Assembly: GCA_004295045.1 (NCBI GenBank)
Contig: SHND01000055.1
Coordinates: forward strand, 90,814 to 154,813
From: Chloroflexota bacterium
GTDB lineage: Bacteria; Chloroflexota; Anaerolineae; UBA4142; SHND01
DNA: 64,000 nt
Direction of reading: 5' to 3'
Shown here piece after piece: positions 52,086 to 60,729 of this stretch (positions are counted from its first letter, which is position 1; the number at the start of each line of letters is the position of its first letter). Position numbers and translations under genes: made by a program. The notes beneath the pieces are model-generated. The model did not search any database. It saw nothing but the letters and a program-made list of their open reading frames with translations, and was not told the DNA's origin.

Positions 52086-53471
52086 ATGAGTTTATTGATC
52101 AAAAACGGCAACATCGTCACGGCGGGCGAAAACTATAGCGCCGACATTTACGCGGAGGGCGAACAGATTACGCGCATTGGAAAAAATCTGGACGCGCCGC
52201 CGAACGCGACGGTGATTGATGCCACAGGCAAATATGTGTTTCCCGGTTTCATTGACCCGCATGTACATATTTATCTGCCGTTCATGGGAACGTATGCCAA
52301 GGATACGTATGAAAGCGCGAGCAAAGCCGCGTTGGTTGGCGGCACGACGACGTTGATTGAAATGATCTGTCAGGCGTCGGCGCAAGAACCGATGCGCGAT
52401 GGCTTTGAATTGTGGATGGGCAAAGCGGTGGGCAAGAGCGCGTGCGATTTCACGTTTCATCAAGCGGTGACGCGTTTGGATCAAGACACGGCGGGACAAC
52501 TCACCGATATTGTCGAAAGCGGCGTGAGCTCGTTCAAGATTTTTCTCGCGTACAAAGGCGCGTTCGACATGACGGACAAGGAGCTGTACGACACGCTCGC
52601 GCTGGCGAAAAAACTTGGCGTCGTCGTCACCGCGCACTGTGAGAACGCGGACTTGGTTTTGGAATTGCAAAAGAAATATCTAGGCGAAGGCAAAACGGGA
52701 CCCGAATATCATTATTGGAGTCGTCCGCCGCGCGTCGAAGCCGAAGGCGTGCATCATCTTGCGACGTTCGCCGAAACACACGGTACGCACATTTACATCG
52801 TTCACACAAGTTGCAAAGAATCGCTCGACGAAGCGATGGCAGCCGCCGAACGCGGCGTGAATATCCAAATCGAAACGTTGATTCAATATCTCGTGCTGGA
52901 CAAGAGTTACGCGGAACTGCCGAACTTTGAAGGCGCGAAATATGTCATGTCGCCGCCGCTGCGCGACAAAGCGAATCAAGAAGTTTTTTGGAACGCGTTA
53001 CGCAAACGTTACGTTTCGACGATTGCGACAGACCACGCGCCGTTCGATTTCGTTGGGCAAAAGGAAATGGGACGCGATGATTTTACAAAAATTCCGAACG
53101 GGATTCCTTCATTGGAAGACCGCGTGAATTTGTTGTACACGCACGGCGTCGCGGCGGGGCGAATTGATTTGAATACGTTCGTGGATGCGGCAAGCACGCA
53201 AGCGGCGAAAATTTTTGGCATGTTCCCGCGCAAAGGCACGATTGCGATTGGGAGCGATGCCGACTTGGTGGTGTACGACCCGAATTATCGCGGCACGATT
53301 TCAGCGAAAACGCAGCACATCAATCTCGATTACAGCGCGTTCGAAGGTTGGGAAATCAAGGGACGCCCCAGCGCCGTCACCGTGCGCGGCGAGGTGGCGG
53401 TGCAAGACGGAAAATTTGTAGGAACGATTGGGCGCGGGCAATTTGTGAAACGCGAGCCGAATCATTTTTGA
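52086..53471 (+). CDS. Dihydropyrimidinase / D-hydantoinase
   Basis: 461 residues from the ATG at 52086, which has AGGAG 9 bases upstream. Cyclic amidohydrolase: DPHVHIYLPF (metal HxH), SSFKIFLAYKG (carboxylated Lys), TAHCENADLV, YIVHTS and TDHAPF (catalytic Asp). It opens dihydropyrimidine or hydantoin rings. Preceding importer and oxidoreductase genes (40934-46137) may belong to the same pathway of pyrimidine-like compounds, but they are 6 kb away. Its 3' end is duplicated at 54217-54275 around the vapBC genes. Followed by a terminator. Confidence 0.93.
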   Translation: MSLLIKNGNIVTAGENYSADIYAEGEQITRIGKNLDAPPNATVIDATGKYVFPGFIDPHVHIYLPFMGTYAKDTYESASKAALVGGTTTLIEMICQASAQEPMRDGFELWMGKAVGKSACDFTFHQAVTRLDQDTAGQLTDIVESGVSSFKIFLAYKGAFDMTDKELYDTLALAKKLGVVVTAHCENADLVLELQKKYLGEGKTGPEYHYWSRPPRVEAEGVHHLATFAETHGTHIYIVHTSCKESLDEAMAAAERGVNIQIETLIQYLVLDKSYAELPNFEGAKYVMSPPLRDKANQEVFWNALRKRYVSTIATDHAPFDFVGQKEMGRDDFTKIPNGIPSLEDRVNLLYTHGVAAGRIDLNTFVDAASTQAAKIFGMFPRKGTIAIGSDADLVVYDPNYRGTISAKTQHINLDYSAFEGWEIKGRPSAVTVRGEVAVQDGKFVGTIGRGQFVKREPNHF

Positions 53472-53475
53472 TTTG

Positions 53476-53508
53476 AAAAAGGCAACTCGAAATGGAGTTG
53501 CCTTTTTG
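53476..53508 (+). terminator. Terminator after hydantoinase
   Basis: AAAAAGGCAACTC / GAGTTGCCTTTTT with a six-base loop. Confidence 0.92.
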
Positions 53509-53543
53509 TTTGAGCGCCTGTTCGGTAGGGCTGTCGAATCTGC

Positions 53544-53549
53544 TATAAT
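53544..53549 (+). promoter_or_regulatory. -10 box of vapBC
   Basis: TATAAT 39 bases before the vapB ATG, with a poor -35 (TTCGGT). A ribosome binding site AAGGAGAGG lies 10-17 bases before the ATG. Confidence 0.5.
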
Positions 53550-53587
53550 CGTATTACACCATTTGTTCGATAAGGAGAGGTAAGAGG

Positions 53588-53800
53588 ATGGAAACCGTAA
53601 CAATTTCATCTAAATTTCAGGTTGTGATTCCACGTGAGGTCCGCAAAGAGTTTAATCTCAAGCCGGGGCAAAAGATCATGTTTATCCCCTACAATGGGAC
53701 GCTGCGCGTGGTGATTGTTCCGCCCCTCAAAAAAGCGCGCGGGATGTTCAAAGGTCTAGCCGCGCAAAACCTTCGTGAAGAAGTAGATGAGGAACGATAA
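53588..53800 (+). CDS. vapB: AbrB/MazE-family antitoxin
   Basis: 70 residues. SpoVT/AbrB swapped-hairpin fold: METVTISSKFQVVIPREVRKEF then LKPGQKIMFIP. The C-terminal part (KARGMFKGLAAQNLREEVDEER) is the toxin-binding tail. Its stop overlaps the vapC ATG by one base. It would still be made although the toxin gene is interrupted, so it may now be unpartnered. Confidence 0.9.
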   Translation: METVTISSKFQVVIPREVRKEFNLKPGQKIMFIPYNGTLRVVIVPPLKKARGMFKGLAAQNLREEVDEER

Positions 53801-54183
53801 TGAACGTCGTTGACTCTTCGGGGTGGATAGAATATTTGGCGAATGAGGAGCACGCGGATTTTTTTGATTCACCCATCAATGATGCGGAGCGCCTAATAAC
53901 TCCTACAATTTGCTTGTACGAAGTGTTCAAGCGTGTGCTGGCTGTTTTTGGTGAAGAACGCGCGTTGGAGGCGATGGGGTTAATGTCGCAGGGGCGGGTG
54001 ATTGACCTCAACCGCTAAATCGCGATCGAAGCGGCGCGGATTTCAACCGAATTGAAACTGGCTCTAGCCGACAGTGTCATCCTCGCAACCGCGCGTGCGT
54101 ACGATGCGGTTCTCTGGACGCAGGATGAACACTTTCAAAAAATTGAGGGCGTGCGTTATATTGAAAAGCGCAAGCAATTGTAG
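53800..54183 (+). pseudogene. vapC: PIN-domain toxin gene interrupted by a nonsense codon
   Basis: The frame starts MNVVDSSGWIEYLANEE with Asp5, and Glu41 in CLYEVFKR, then meets a TAA at 54016-54018 (after VIDLNR). The same frame continues to a TAG at 54183 and encodes the rest of a PIN domain, ALADSVILATA with the third acid and LWTQDEHF with the fourth. Loss of the last two acids should abolish RNase activity. A single base change or a sequencing error explains the stop; no frameshift is needed. Confidence 0.9.
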
Positions 54184-54216
54184 ACATCGAGCCGCAATAT
54201 TCAGAGCGCGAGAGAG

Positions 54217-54275
54217 AATTTGTAGGAACGATTGGGCGCGGAAATTTTGTAAAACGCGAGCCGAATCATTTTTGA
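54217..54275 (+). pseudogene. Duplicated 3' end of the hydantoinase gene
   Basis: These 59 bases match 53413-53472 with about three differences and encode FVGTIGRGNFVKREPNHF plus stop. They sit directly after vapC, so the TA pair lies between two copies of the hydantoinase end. The copy is too short to be a gene and probably marks an insertion or loss of a second hydantoinase. Confidence 0.85.
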
Positions 54276-54291
54276 TACGCGTAGAAAAAAA

Positions 54292-54321
54292 CGAGGGCAA
54301 CCCGGAAACGGGTTGCCCTCG
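54292..54321 (+). terminator. Hairpin after the duplicated hydantoinase end
   Basis: CGAGGGCAACCC / GGGTTGCCCTCG, six-base loop, no T run. Equivalent in position to the terminator at 53476. Between 54322 and 54521 no gene is seen. Confidence 0.6.
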
Positions 54322-54521
54322 CGCATTGGTGTATAGATGCAATTGAGCGGCACGATGCAGACGCGCCTTCGCGCCACGATCGGCGGCTGCTCGTTATGTA
54401 GCCATGCTAAATTTCACTACTTGAGGGAGTGTTCACTTGTGTACGTTGAGCGATCGGCCGCCGGACCCGCCGCATCGCTGATGCCGGGACAATCCGCCTG
54501 TGCTTTGCAGACTCGACCAGT

Positions 54522-54791
54522 CTATTTTTTGATGTACACGACGATAGTTGACGGGATCATCCCGGCTCGCTTCGCCGCCGCCGCAAGTTCCTGAGAGAAG
54601 GAGCCCTGGGCTGCCTGGAAGGCTTCCATATCGGGAACGTCCCAAGTGCTGGCAACTTTGTTGCTGCCATCCATGGCGACGTAGCTGGCGCCGTCCGACG
54701 CGACCGAAGACATTGCGGGGACCATCTCGGTCTTGAACTTCAACCACTCCTCAATATCGTTGACTTGCGCTGTTACAATGATCTGGGACAT
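54522..54791 (-). CDS. Dimeric alpha/beta-barrel-like small protein
   Basis: 89 residues from the ATG at 54791, with AGGAGG nine bases upstream. The pattern IIVTAQVNDIEEWLKFK...MVPAM and VVYIKK is like small ABM/EthD-type ferredoxin-like proteins, but I cannot name a family. It is not part of an operon. Less GC-biased codon use than neighbours suggests possible transfer. Confidence 0.6.
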   Translation of the reverse strand: MSQIIVTAQVNDIEEWLKFKTEMVPAMSSVASDGASYVAMDGSNKVASTWDVPDMEAFQAAQGSFSQELAAAAKRAGMIPSTIVVYIKK

Positions 54792-54978
54792 GACGACACC
54801 TCCTCGGAATACTGACAAGATGAGGCCGCGAGTGTACATCACGATGTTGTCGTGGTCAAGTCTTGTGCAAAAAAGCGGCGGGCTCAGCTTGTCGATATGG
54901 AAGCTCGCAAAATAGTTAATGAACGTGCGGTCGAATATGTATTACTTTAACCGCAAATCTCCGTCATTTTCGACGCAC

Positions 54979-55003
54979 CGCGCTAGAGAGCGCTTGCTAC
55001 GCC
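54979..55003. repeat. Half REP core
   Basis: CCGCGCTAGAGAGCGCTTGCTACGCC, the same core as in 46657-46680, without terminal repeats. The rest of the 54792-55097 gap shows no gene. Confidence 0.75.
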
Positions 55004-55097
55004 ATCCGCTTGTTCATTGTGGCGAAAGTATGGCTTGGAATGACGGATATGTTGATGGCGCGTATGACATTCTTACAAACATCATGGAGATACCCTC

Positions 55098-55445
55098 ATG
55101 ATTGCCGTAATTTTTGAAGTGTTGCCGCATCCCGACCAAAAGCAAGTTTATCTGGACACGGCTGCCGATTTGCGCCGCCACTTGGAACAGGTTGATGGCT
55201 TTATTTCAATTGAACGCTTTGAAAGTCTGACGCAGCCGGGCAAAATTTTGTCTTTGTCATTCTGGCGAGACGAACAAGCTGTCGAGCAATGGCGAAACCT
55301 CGACGTACATCGGCGCGCACAGTCTGCGGGCAGACAGCGCATTTTTGCGGATTATCGGTTACGCGTGGCGCAAGTGATTCGAGATTATGGATTAAATGAC
55401 CGCCTTGAGGCGCCGGACGATTCGAGACAGGTTCATGGCGGCTGA
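55098..55445 (+). CDS. Antibiotic biosynthesis monooxygenase (ABM) domain protein
   Basis: 115 residues. MIAVIFEVLPHPDQKQVYLDTAADLR, then GFISIERFES, SFWRDEQAVEQW matches ABM (YqjZ-like) small ferredoxin-fold enzymes of uncertain activity (quinone or haem oxygenation in some relatives). RBS GGAGA 7 bases upstream of the ATG. Stand-alone. The 192 bases after it (55446-55637) hold no gene. Confidence 0.85.
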   Translation: MIAVIFEVLPHPDQKQVYLDTAADLRRHLEQVDGFISIERFESLTQPGKILSLSFWRDEQAVEQWRNLDVHRRAQSAGRQRIFADYRLRVAQVIRDYGLNDRLEAPDDSRQVHGG

Positions 55446-55637
55446 GTGTGAGCCAACTACCGATGCCCAACCTTGCGTGACGTGGACGGCGAAGATTCTG
55501 CGGCTTGGAAGCGTGTTTCTGGCTTTGCGTTTTTTCTGCTCCCGAACATTGTCCACGCCCGCCCACACGCGGGTGACGCAAGCCCTTGAGCACCAACGCG
55601 AGTTGAATCACGCAAGCAAAAGTAATGGAGAGACATT

Positions 55638-56657
55638 TTGGTTGACAACGAGCTAGTACATCAAGTGCAAACCTTTTTGGATGCACAAGAATCCACCGAT
55701 GAATTTTCCGGAGCCGTGCTTGTTGCTCATGATAACCAGCCAATTCTGACAACTGCGCGTGGATATGCGATTCGCCCTGAAATATTGCGTAATCAACCCG
55801 ACACCAAATTCAATATCGCTTCGGTCACGAAAATGTTCACGGCAATAGCCGTCATGCAATTGGTAGGAAAAGAAAAACTTGACTTGCATGTTCCAATCTC
55901 GACGTATAACGCCAATTTGCCCCACGCCGACCAAATCACGGTACACCAACTTTTGACGCACACCGCAGGTTTCGATAGATATTGGAACGACGCCTATCGG
56001 GCTGCACGCTCTGAGCTGCGCACCATACATGGTTATTTGAAATTATTCGCCGATACCCCCCTTTTATTTCCATCGGGAACACGTCATCATTACGGCAATG
56101 CCGGCTATGTTGTGCTTGGCGCTTTGATTGAACAGGTTTCGGGATTGTCCTATTACGAGTACATGAAAGGCGAAATCTTTCGAGTAGCAGGCATGCAAGA
56201 TACGGATTTCTACGAAATGGATTTACCCCTTGCCAACTGTGCGATGGGTTACACTCGTGAAAGCTGGTTCACCCCAGATGATGGTTAACTTCGCAGTAAT
56301 CAGTTCATCTATGCCGTGAAAGGTAGTCCGTCTGAACATTGCTTTTCAACAGTCCAAGATATTTTTCTTTTCTTTCAAGCGCTCCACAATCAGTCGCTGT
56401 TAGACAGGCATCTTTTGGACCTCTGCTTTTTCCCTCATGCGCTTGGAGAACAAGCAGGCGTAAGCTATGGTTATGGCTTTCATATCATTGACGATGGAAA
56501 ACACGGTCATGTGATAGGACATGGCGGACGTGCGATGGGTGGCGATGCCTTTGCTTTGATGTATGATTTAGGTTACATCGTAATTGTTCTATCAAATTAT
56601 GACCGTCCATCTGCGCGGCGAGTGCTTGATCGTATTGCCGATATGTTAATAGAGTAA
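55638..56657 (+). pseudogene. Beta-lactamase-like serine hydrolase with an internal stop
   Basis: Start is a TTG with GGAG eight bases upstream. The first part has the active-site SVTK (ASVTKMFTA) and YGNAGY (Tyr-x-Asn), then a TAA at 56286-56288 ends after WFTPDDG. The same frame continues with LRSNQFIYAV... and FSTVQDIFLFFQALHNQSLL, VIGHGGRAMGG (HxG motif) and VIVLSNYDRPSARR, which is the rest of the domain. So a single nonsense codon splits one gene. The active Ser/Lys/Tyr part remains but the final strand and HxG are lost. Confidence 0.85.
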
Positions 56658-56668
56658 AAAGAGGAATC

Positions 56669-57349
56669 ATGAAATTACTGCTCACGTCCGCCGGCATCAA
56701 AAACACGCGCATCCAAAACGCGCTGCTTGAACTTTTGGGCAAACCAATTGCCGAGTCGAGCGCCCTTTGTATTCCTACGGCGGGGTACGCCTTGTCTGTG
56801 GGAGGTGAATGGCGGGGCGCTGTTGGCGCATGGCGGTTTATCTGCGGACAAGAACCCAGAACTCCCATGTGTGAATTGGGTTGGAAGTCATTGGGCGTGC
56901 TAGAGCTCACCGCGCTGCCCAGCATCGCTAAAGAGCTTTGGGTCCCCACCGTCGAGGCGACTGACGTTTTGCTTGTGAATGGCGGCGACCCCTTGTATCT
57001 GTGCTACTGGATGCGGCAGTCGGGCTTGGCAAACCTCTTGCCTTTATTGCGCGAGACAGTCTATGTGGGCTTGAGCGCCGGGAGTATGGTCATGGCGCCC
57101 AACATCGGCGAGGACTTTGTCATGTGGAAACCGCCCACCGGTGGCGATGAAACACTGGGCGTCGTTGACTTTTCGATTTTTCCGCATCTGGACCACCCGG
57201 ACCTGCCAGAGAACACGATGGCTGACGCAGTAAAATGGGCTGCCGGGATGCGGGTGCCGTGCTATGCGATTGACGATGAGACTGCGATCCAAGTGGTGGA
57301 TGGAGAAATTAAAATTGTCTCTGAAGGACACTGGAAACTGTTGCGGTAA
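56669..57349 (+). CDS. Peptidase S51 (dipeptidase E/cyanophycinase-like)
   Basis: 226 residues. The nucleophile Ser is in VGLSAGSMV, with YVGLSAGS preceding a helix; LLVNGGDPLYL is typical of the family and the fold is class I glutamine amidotransferase-like. It probably cleaves Asp-containing peptides. The RBS is GAGGAATC. The gene lies downstream of the interrupted hydrolase, with 11 bases in between. Confidence 0.85.
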   Translation: MKLLLTSAGIKNTRIQNALLELLGKPIAESSALCIPTAGYALSVGGEWRGAVGAWRFICGQEPRTPMCELGWKSLGVLELTALPSIAKELWVPTVEATDVLLVNGGDPLYLCYWMRQSGLANLLPLLRETVYVGLSAGSMVMAPNIGEDFVMWKPPTGGDETLGVVDFSIFPHLDHPDLPENTMADAVKWAAGMRVPCYAIDDETAIQVVDGEIKIVSEGHWKLLR

Positions 57350-57376
57350 CCTGCCGCGCGCAAGTGAATATTCGTG

Positions 57377-58225
57377 ATGCAGCCGATCACCGAACTCTAC
57401 GTGGAACTTGCCGAACGCATTGCCGCGCGACTCGGCTCGCCGCGCGTACGCGCACTGCATCTGCCGCCGAACGACGCCAATGAAACCGGATTTTGCGCGC
57501 TCGAACTGCAAGACGGCTCAATCGGTCTCAGCTATATCCAACTCGAGGGCACCGAAGCGCCAATGCGCGCGCGCTTTGGCGTGCGAGACATGTCAGATAT
57601 TGATGCCGTGACTCTCGCGCGTGGTTTTGCAACGAGCGACCCGGTTGACCGTGCGCTCGGGTTCGCGGCGATTAATGCGCTTTCGCAACAGCTCTTTACG
57701 CACGCGAACTGGGTACCGTCTGCAAACGAAAATTCGCTCGGCGCGCTCAATCCGCAGCGCGGCGAGCATATCGGAATGATCGGATTGTTCATGCCGCTCA
57801 TTCCAATCATCGAACGCTCGGGGGCGCGCTTGACGGTGCTTGAGCTCGACCACGCGCTCGTGCGCGACGAAGCAAATTTCCGCGTGACGCTCGACCCCGC
57901 AGAACTGGCTGACTGTAGTCAGATTGTCAGCACTTGCGCCGTTATGCTCAACGATACTTTGGATGATGTTCTCGCTGCCTGTCGCAAGGCGCGGCGCTTT
58001 GCCGTCGTCGGACCGACGGCGAGCTGCGTGCCTGACCCCTTGTTCGCGCGCGGGGTTGACTCACTGGGCGGGCGGCGCGTCATTGAACGGGAAAAGTTTG
58101 TGGCGGCTATTCGCAGCGGGAATAAATGGGGCGCGTACGCGAGCAAATATGTTATCGCGCGTGACGATTATCCGGGGATTGAGTGGCTCATCGCGCAAAC
58201 GCGCAAAATCAAAATCGAAAAATGA
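57377..58225 (+). CDS. DUF4213/DUF364 protein (putative metal-chelate or Rossmann-like)
   Basis: 282 residues from the ATG at 57377. N-terminal DUF4213-like domain and a C-terminal DUF364 heavy-metal-chelation type domain (GMIGLFMPLIPIIERSGARLTVLELD, PAELADCSQIVSTCAVMLNDTLDDVL, VVGPTASCVPDPLFARG). The DUF364 fold resembles an enolase-like N-terminal domain plus a Rossmann domain; relatives occur with metal-transport genes. Function not certain. Stop overlaps the next gene's start. Confidence 0.85.
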   Translation: MQPITELYVELAERIAARLGSPRVRALHLPPNDANETGFCALELQDGSIGLSYIQLEGTEAPMRARFGVRDMSDIDAVTLARGFATSDPVDRALGFAAINALSQQLFTHANWVPSANENSLGALNPQRGEHIGMIGLFMPLIPIIERSGARLTVLELDHALVRDEANFRVTLDPAELADCSQIVSTCAVMLNDTLDDVLAACRKARRFAVVGPTASCVPDPLFARGVDSLGGRRVIEREKFVAAIRSGNKWGAYASKYVIARDDYPGIEWLIAQTRKIKIEK

Positions 58226-58509
58226 CTATCGAGTTCACCGACAAAATTTGGTTTTGGAAAGGACCCGCGCCGTGGTACTTTATCACCGTTCCCGAAAAAG
58301 AGTGCGGCGAAATCAAAGCTATGTCAACCTTTGTCACGTATGGCTGGGGCATGATTCCCGCGACGGTTCGTATCGGCAAAACGAAATACAAAACTGCGTT
58401 ATGGCCCAAAGACGGCGCGTACATTGTCCCAATCAAAGCGAGCGTTCGTAACGCGGAAAAATTGCAAAAAGGTGACGTTGTGACAGTCCACCTTGAAATC
58501 GGAGGATAA
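58222..58509 (+). CDS. DUF1905 protein
   Basis: 95 residues, MTIEFTDKIWFWKGPAPWYFITVPEKE, then GWGMIPATVRIGKTKYKTALWPKDGAYIVPIKASVRNAEKLQKGDVV. It matches the DUF1905 family, small beta-rich proteins of unknown function. ATGA overlap with the upstream DUF364 gene suggests co-translation. Confidence 0.9.
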   Translation: MTIEFTDKIWFWKGPAPWYFITVPEKECGEIKAMSTFVTYGWGMIPATVRIGKTKYKTALWPKDGAYIVPIKASVRNAEKLQKGDVVTVHLEIGG

Positions 58510-58516
58510 AAAAATT

Positions 58517-58822
58517 GTGGCAGCGTTAACATTAAATCAAACGAACACACTCATTAAATCATTTCATGTCCAATTCAGCAATTCGCAAGCCTCCTATCTC
58601 GGACATTTTGCCGAGAACGACCCGTTTGAACCATTGTCGAGCGTTGAGCATTTAATAGAATCGCTTGAGCGCGCGGGACGCCCCGTGACAATTCACATTT
58701 ACCCAAACACCGGACATTGGTTCTTTGAGTCCGACCGCGCGGATGCGTACAACGAGTCAGCCGCAAAGCTCGCGTGGGCGCGCACCATCACCTTTCTGGA
58801 GCAAACGAATGAAAAAGGATAA
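58517..58822 (+). pseudogene. C-terminal fragment of a dienelactone hydrolase
   Basis: The frame reads ASYLGHFAENDPFEPLSSV with the catalytic Asp and TGHWFFE with the catalytic His, but the nucleophile half is missing. The first ~25 codons are not homologous. GGAGG lies about 12 bases before a possible GTG at 58517, so it might be translated, but it cannot be an active hydrolase. Confidence 0.7.
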
Positions 58823-59038
58823 GTGATTGACAGCCCCGAAGATTGGGTGAATCAACACATTCGCGAATATGTCGAGAGCGATGGCAAAAAGGGCCATCAG
58901 TTTTACGGCACGCCAACCCTTTTGCTCACCACGCGCGGACGCAAATCGGGCAACCTGCGCCGCACCGCGCTCATCTATGGTCAGGATGGCGAAAGATTTC
59001 TTAACCATCCTAGAGCGAATTCAAGAATGAGGAAATAA
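58823..59038 (+). pseudogene. Truncated F420-dependent nitroreductase (DDN-type)
   Basis: 71 residues from a GTG directly after the previous fragment. EDWVNQHIREYVESDGKKGHQFYG then TLLLTTRGRKSGNLRRTALIYG matches the N-terminal half of deazaflavin (F420)-dependent DDN-family proteins, then the frame ends in unrelated sequence. The C-terminal half is lost by deletion. It is followed by a luciferase-type oxidoreductase, also F420-linked in many relatives. Confidence 0.7.
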
Positions 59039-59045
59039 TTTTTCG

Positions 59046-59873
59046 ATGCAATTCGGTTTCATTCTCCCCAATCTCATTTCCCCCATCGCGAATGCAAACG
59101 CGCTGACGACAACCGCGCGGCTTGCGGAACTCGTCGGCTTTGATTCCATCTGGACAACCGACCATCTTCTCGTCCCGCGTGAACAGCCGCGTTACGCGCA
59201 TGGCACCGAAGCAATCACCACCCTCGCGTATCTCGCGGGTATTACGCAGCGCATCGCGTTCGGCGTTTCCGTTTTGGTTTTACCCATGCGGAATCCCATC
59301 CTCGTCGCCAAACAAATCGCGTCGCTCGCGCATCTGTCGAATCGCGCGGTGATTCTCGGTGTCGGCGTCGGATGGATTGAAACCGAATTTAATTTCCTCA
59401 ACGCGAATTTTCAACAGCGCGGCAAATTGCTCGACGAATACATTGCCATTCTGCGAACCTTGTGGACGCAAGAGAATCCCGCGCACGATGGCACGTACAA
59501 ATTTTCCAACGCCGTCTTTTCCCCGCGCGTTACACCTCCTCCCCAAATTTGGATTGGCGGCGAATCGGATGCGGCAATGGGGCGCGCGGCGAAATTGGGT
59601 GACGGCTATCATCCCAACTTGCGCGACAACATGGACTATCGCGCCATCACACAGCGGATTCTTGAAATGAGCGGCGGCAGACGCGTGACAATGAGTTTGC
59701 GAACGACATTGAACATGCACGACAGCGCGGCGAGCATCATTGAAAAATTTGAACACCTGCGCGCGCAAGGTTTGGAATATCCCGTCGTCGGCTTTCAGCA
59801 CGAAACGCTTGACGATTTGACGCGCGCGATGGAATTGTTTGGGCGCGATGTTTTGCCGGCGCTGCACAAATGA
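59046..59873 (+). CDS. LLM-class F420-dependent oxidoreductase
   Basis: 275 residues, shorter than the copy at 45040. TIM barrel with LPNLISPIANANAL, ARLAELVGFDSIWTTDHL, IAFGVSVLVLPMRNP, VILGVGVGWIETEFNFL, matching the TIGR03619 type. It should act on a small molecule with F420. The DDN remnant upstream also points to F420 use in this organism. Preceding spacing is short and no clear RBS (AGGAAA at 59030). Confidence 0.88.
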   Translation: MQFGFILPNLISPIANANALTTTARLAELVGFDSIWTTDHLLVPREQPRYAHGTEAITTLAYLAGITQRIAFGVSVLVLPMRNPILVAKQIASLAHLSNRAVILGVGVGWIETEFNFLNANFQQRGKLLDEYIAILRTLWTQENPAHDGTYKFSNAVFSPRVTPPPQIWIGGESDAAMGRAAKLGDGYHPNLRDNMDYRAITQRILEMSGGRRVTMSLRTTLNMHDSAASIIEKFEHLRAQGLEYPVVGFQHETLDDLTRAMELFGRDVLPALHK

Positions 59874-59886
59874 AAGGAAACCTCCA

Positions 59887-60630
59887 ATGGAGAATAGTTC
59901 CACTGAATATAGCGAGTCGGGCAATCCCATTTATCGGCACAAAGATTCCGACGAGGGATATGTATTGCCGCGCCAGGTTCAAACGAGCGTTGAGGCACTC
60001 GAAAAACACATTGAAACATTTTTTGGAAAACCGAAAACTGTATTCCACGAATTAATTTCATCTCATGTCCATATTGATGTGCATATCATCGAGCCAACAC
60101 CAGAACGGGATTATTTTGTTTTGGTTACGACCGGAATGAGTGATTTGCCTATGTGGGTTCCGCGTGGAAACACCGAGTTCCAATTTGCCGAGTTATTGAT
60201 TTGCCTCCCGCCGAACTGGAAGGTGCTTGACGACGGAGAGGAGAATGTGACTGGGAAAAAAGAAGAATCGTATTGGCCCATTCGCGCACTAAAATATCTG
60301 GCACGCTTTCCACACGTTTACAAAACGTGGCTTGGACCGCTTCACACTATCCCTAATGGCGACCCACCGCATCCTTTTGCAGATAACACAAAATTGTCAG
60401 GGATTATGCTCATTTATCCAGAGCTGTTTCCAAAAGAGGCGTGGATCTGTAGAGATGGAGCCAAGCGCGTCAATTTCTTTTATTTGTTGCCGCTCTATAC
60501 CGAGGAAATGGTTTTCAAATTGAAGAAAGGTGGCGAGACACTTCTTGAGAAATTGGATGAGGCGGGATCAAGTTCTGTAGTCGACATCAACCGGAGGAAC
60601 GTTTGCAAGAAAAGGTTCGGGATTCTCTAG
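59887..60630 (+). CDS. Suppressor-of-fused (SUFU) domain protein
   Basis: 247 residues from the ATG at 59887. The SUFU (PF05076) pattern is visible: HELISSHVHIDVHIIEPTPERDYFVLVTTGMSDLPM, ELLICLPPNW, and PLHTIPNG..PHPFADNTKLSGIMLI. In bacteria such domains are often immunity or other proteins of unknown role. It follows the oxidoreductase by 13 bases. No toxin-like gene is adjacent; the Rhs toxin lies 54 kb away. Confidence 0.85.
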   Translation: MENSSTEYSESGNPIYRHKDSDEGYVLPRQVQTSVEALEKHIETFFGKPKTVFHELISSHVHIDVHIIEPTPERDYFVLVTTGMSDLPMWVPRGNTEFQFAELLICLPPNWKVLDDGEENVTGKKEESYWPIRALKYLARFPHVYKTWLGPLHTIPNGDPPHPFADNTKLSGIMLIYPELFPKEAWICRDGAKRVNFFYLLPLYTEEMVFKLKKGGETLLEKLDEAGSSSVVDINRRNVCKKRFGIL

Positions 60631-60729
60631 CCGGGCGTAGTACACTCGACCTCGAACATTGAAGCCGGACTCTGCAATACGTACACTAAATTACTATATT
60701 CGCTGGCTTGCAAGGTGAATTGATTTCTC

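Noticed and set aside
54016..56288. TAA reassigned to an amino acid
   Set aside because: Many intact genes here (argS, the HerA-like gene and others) end in TAA at the proper place, so TAA is a normal stop.
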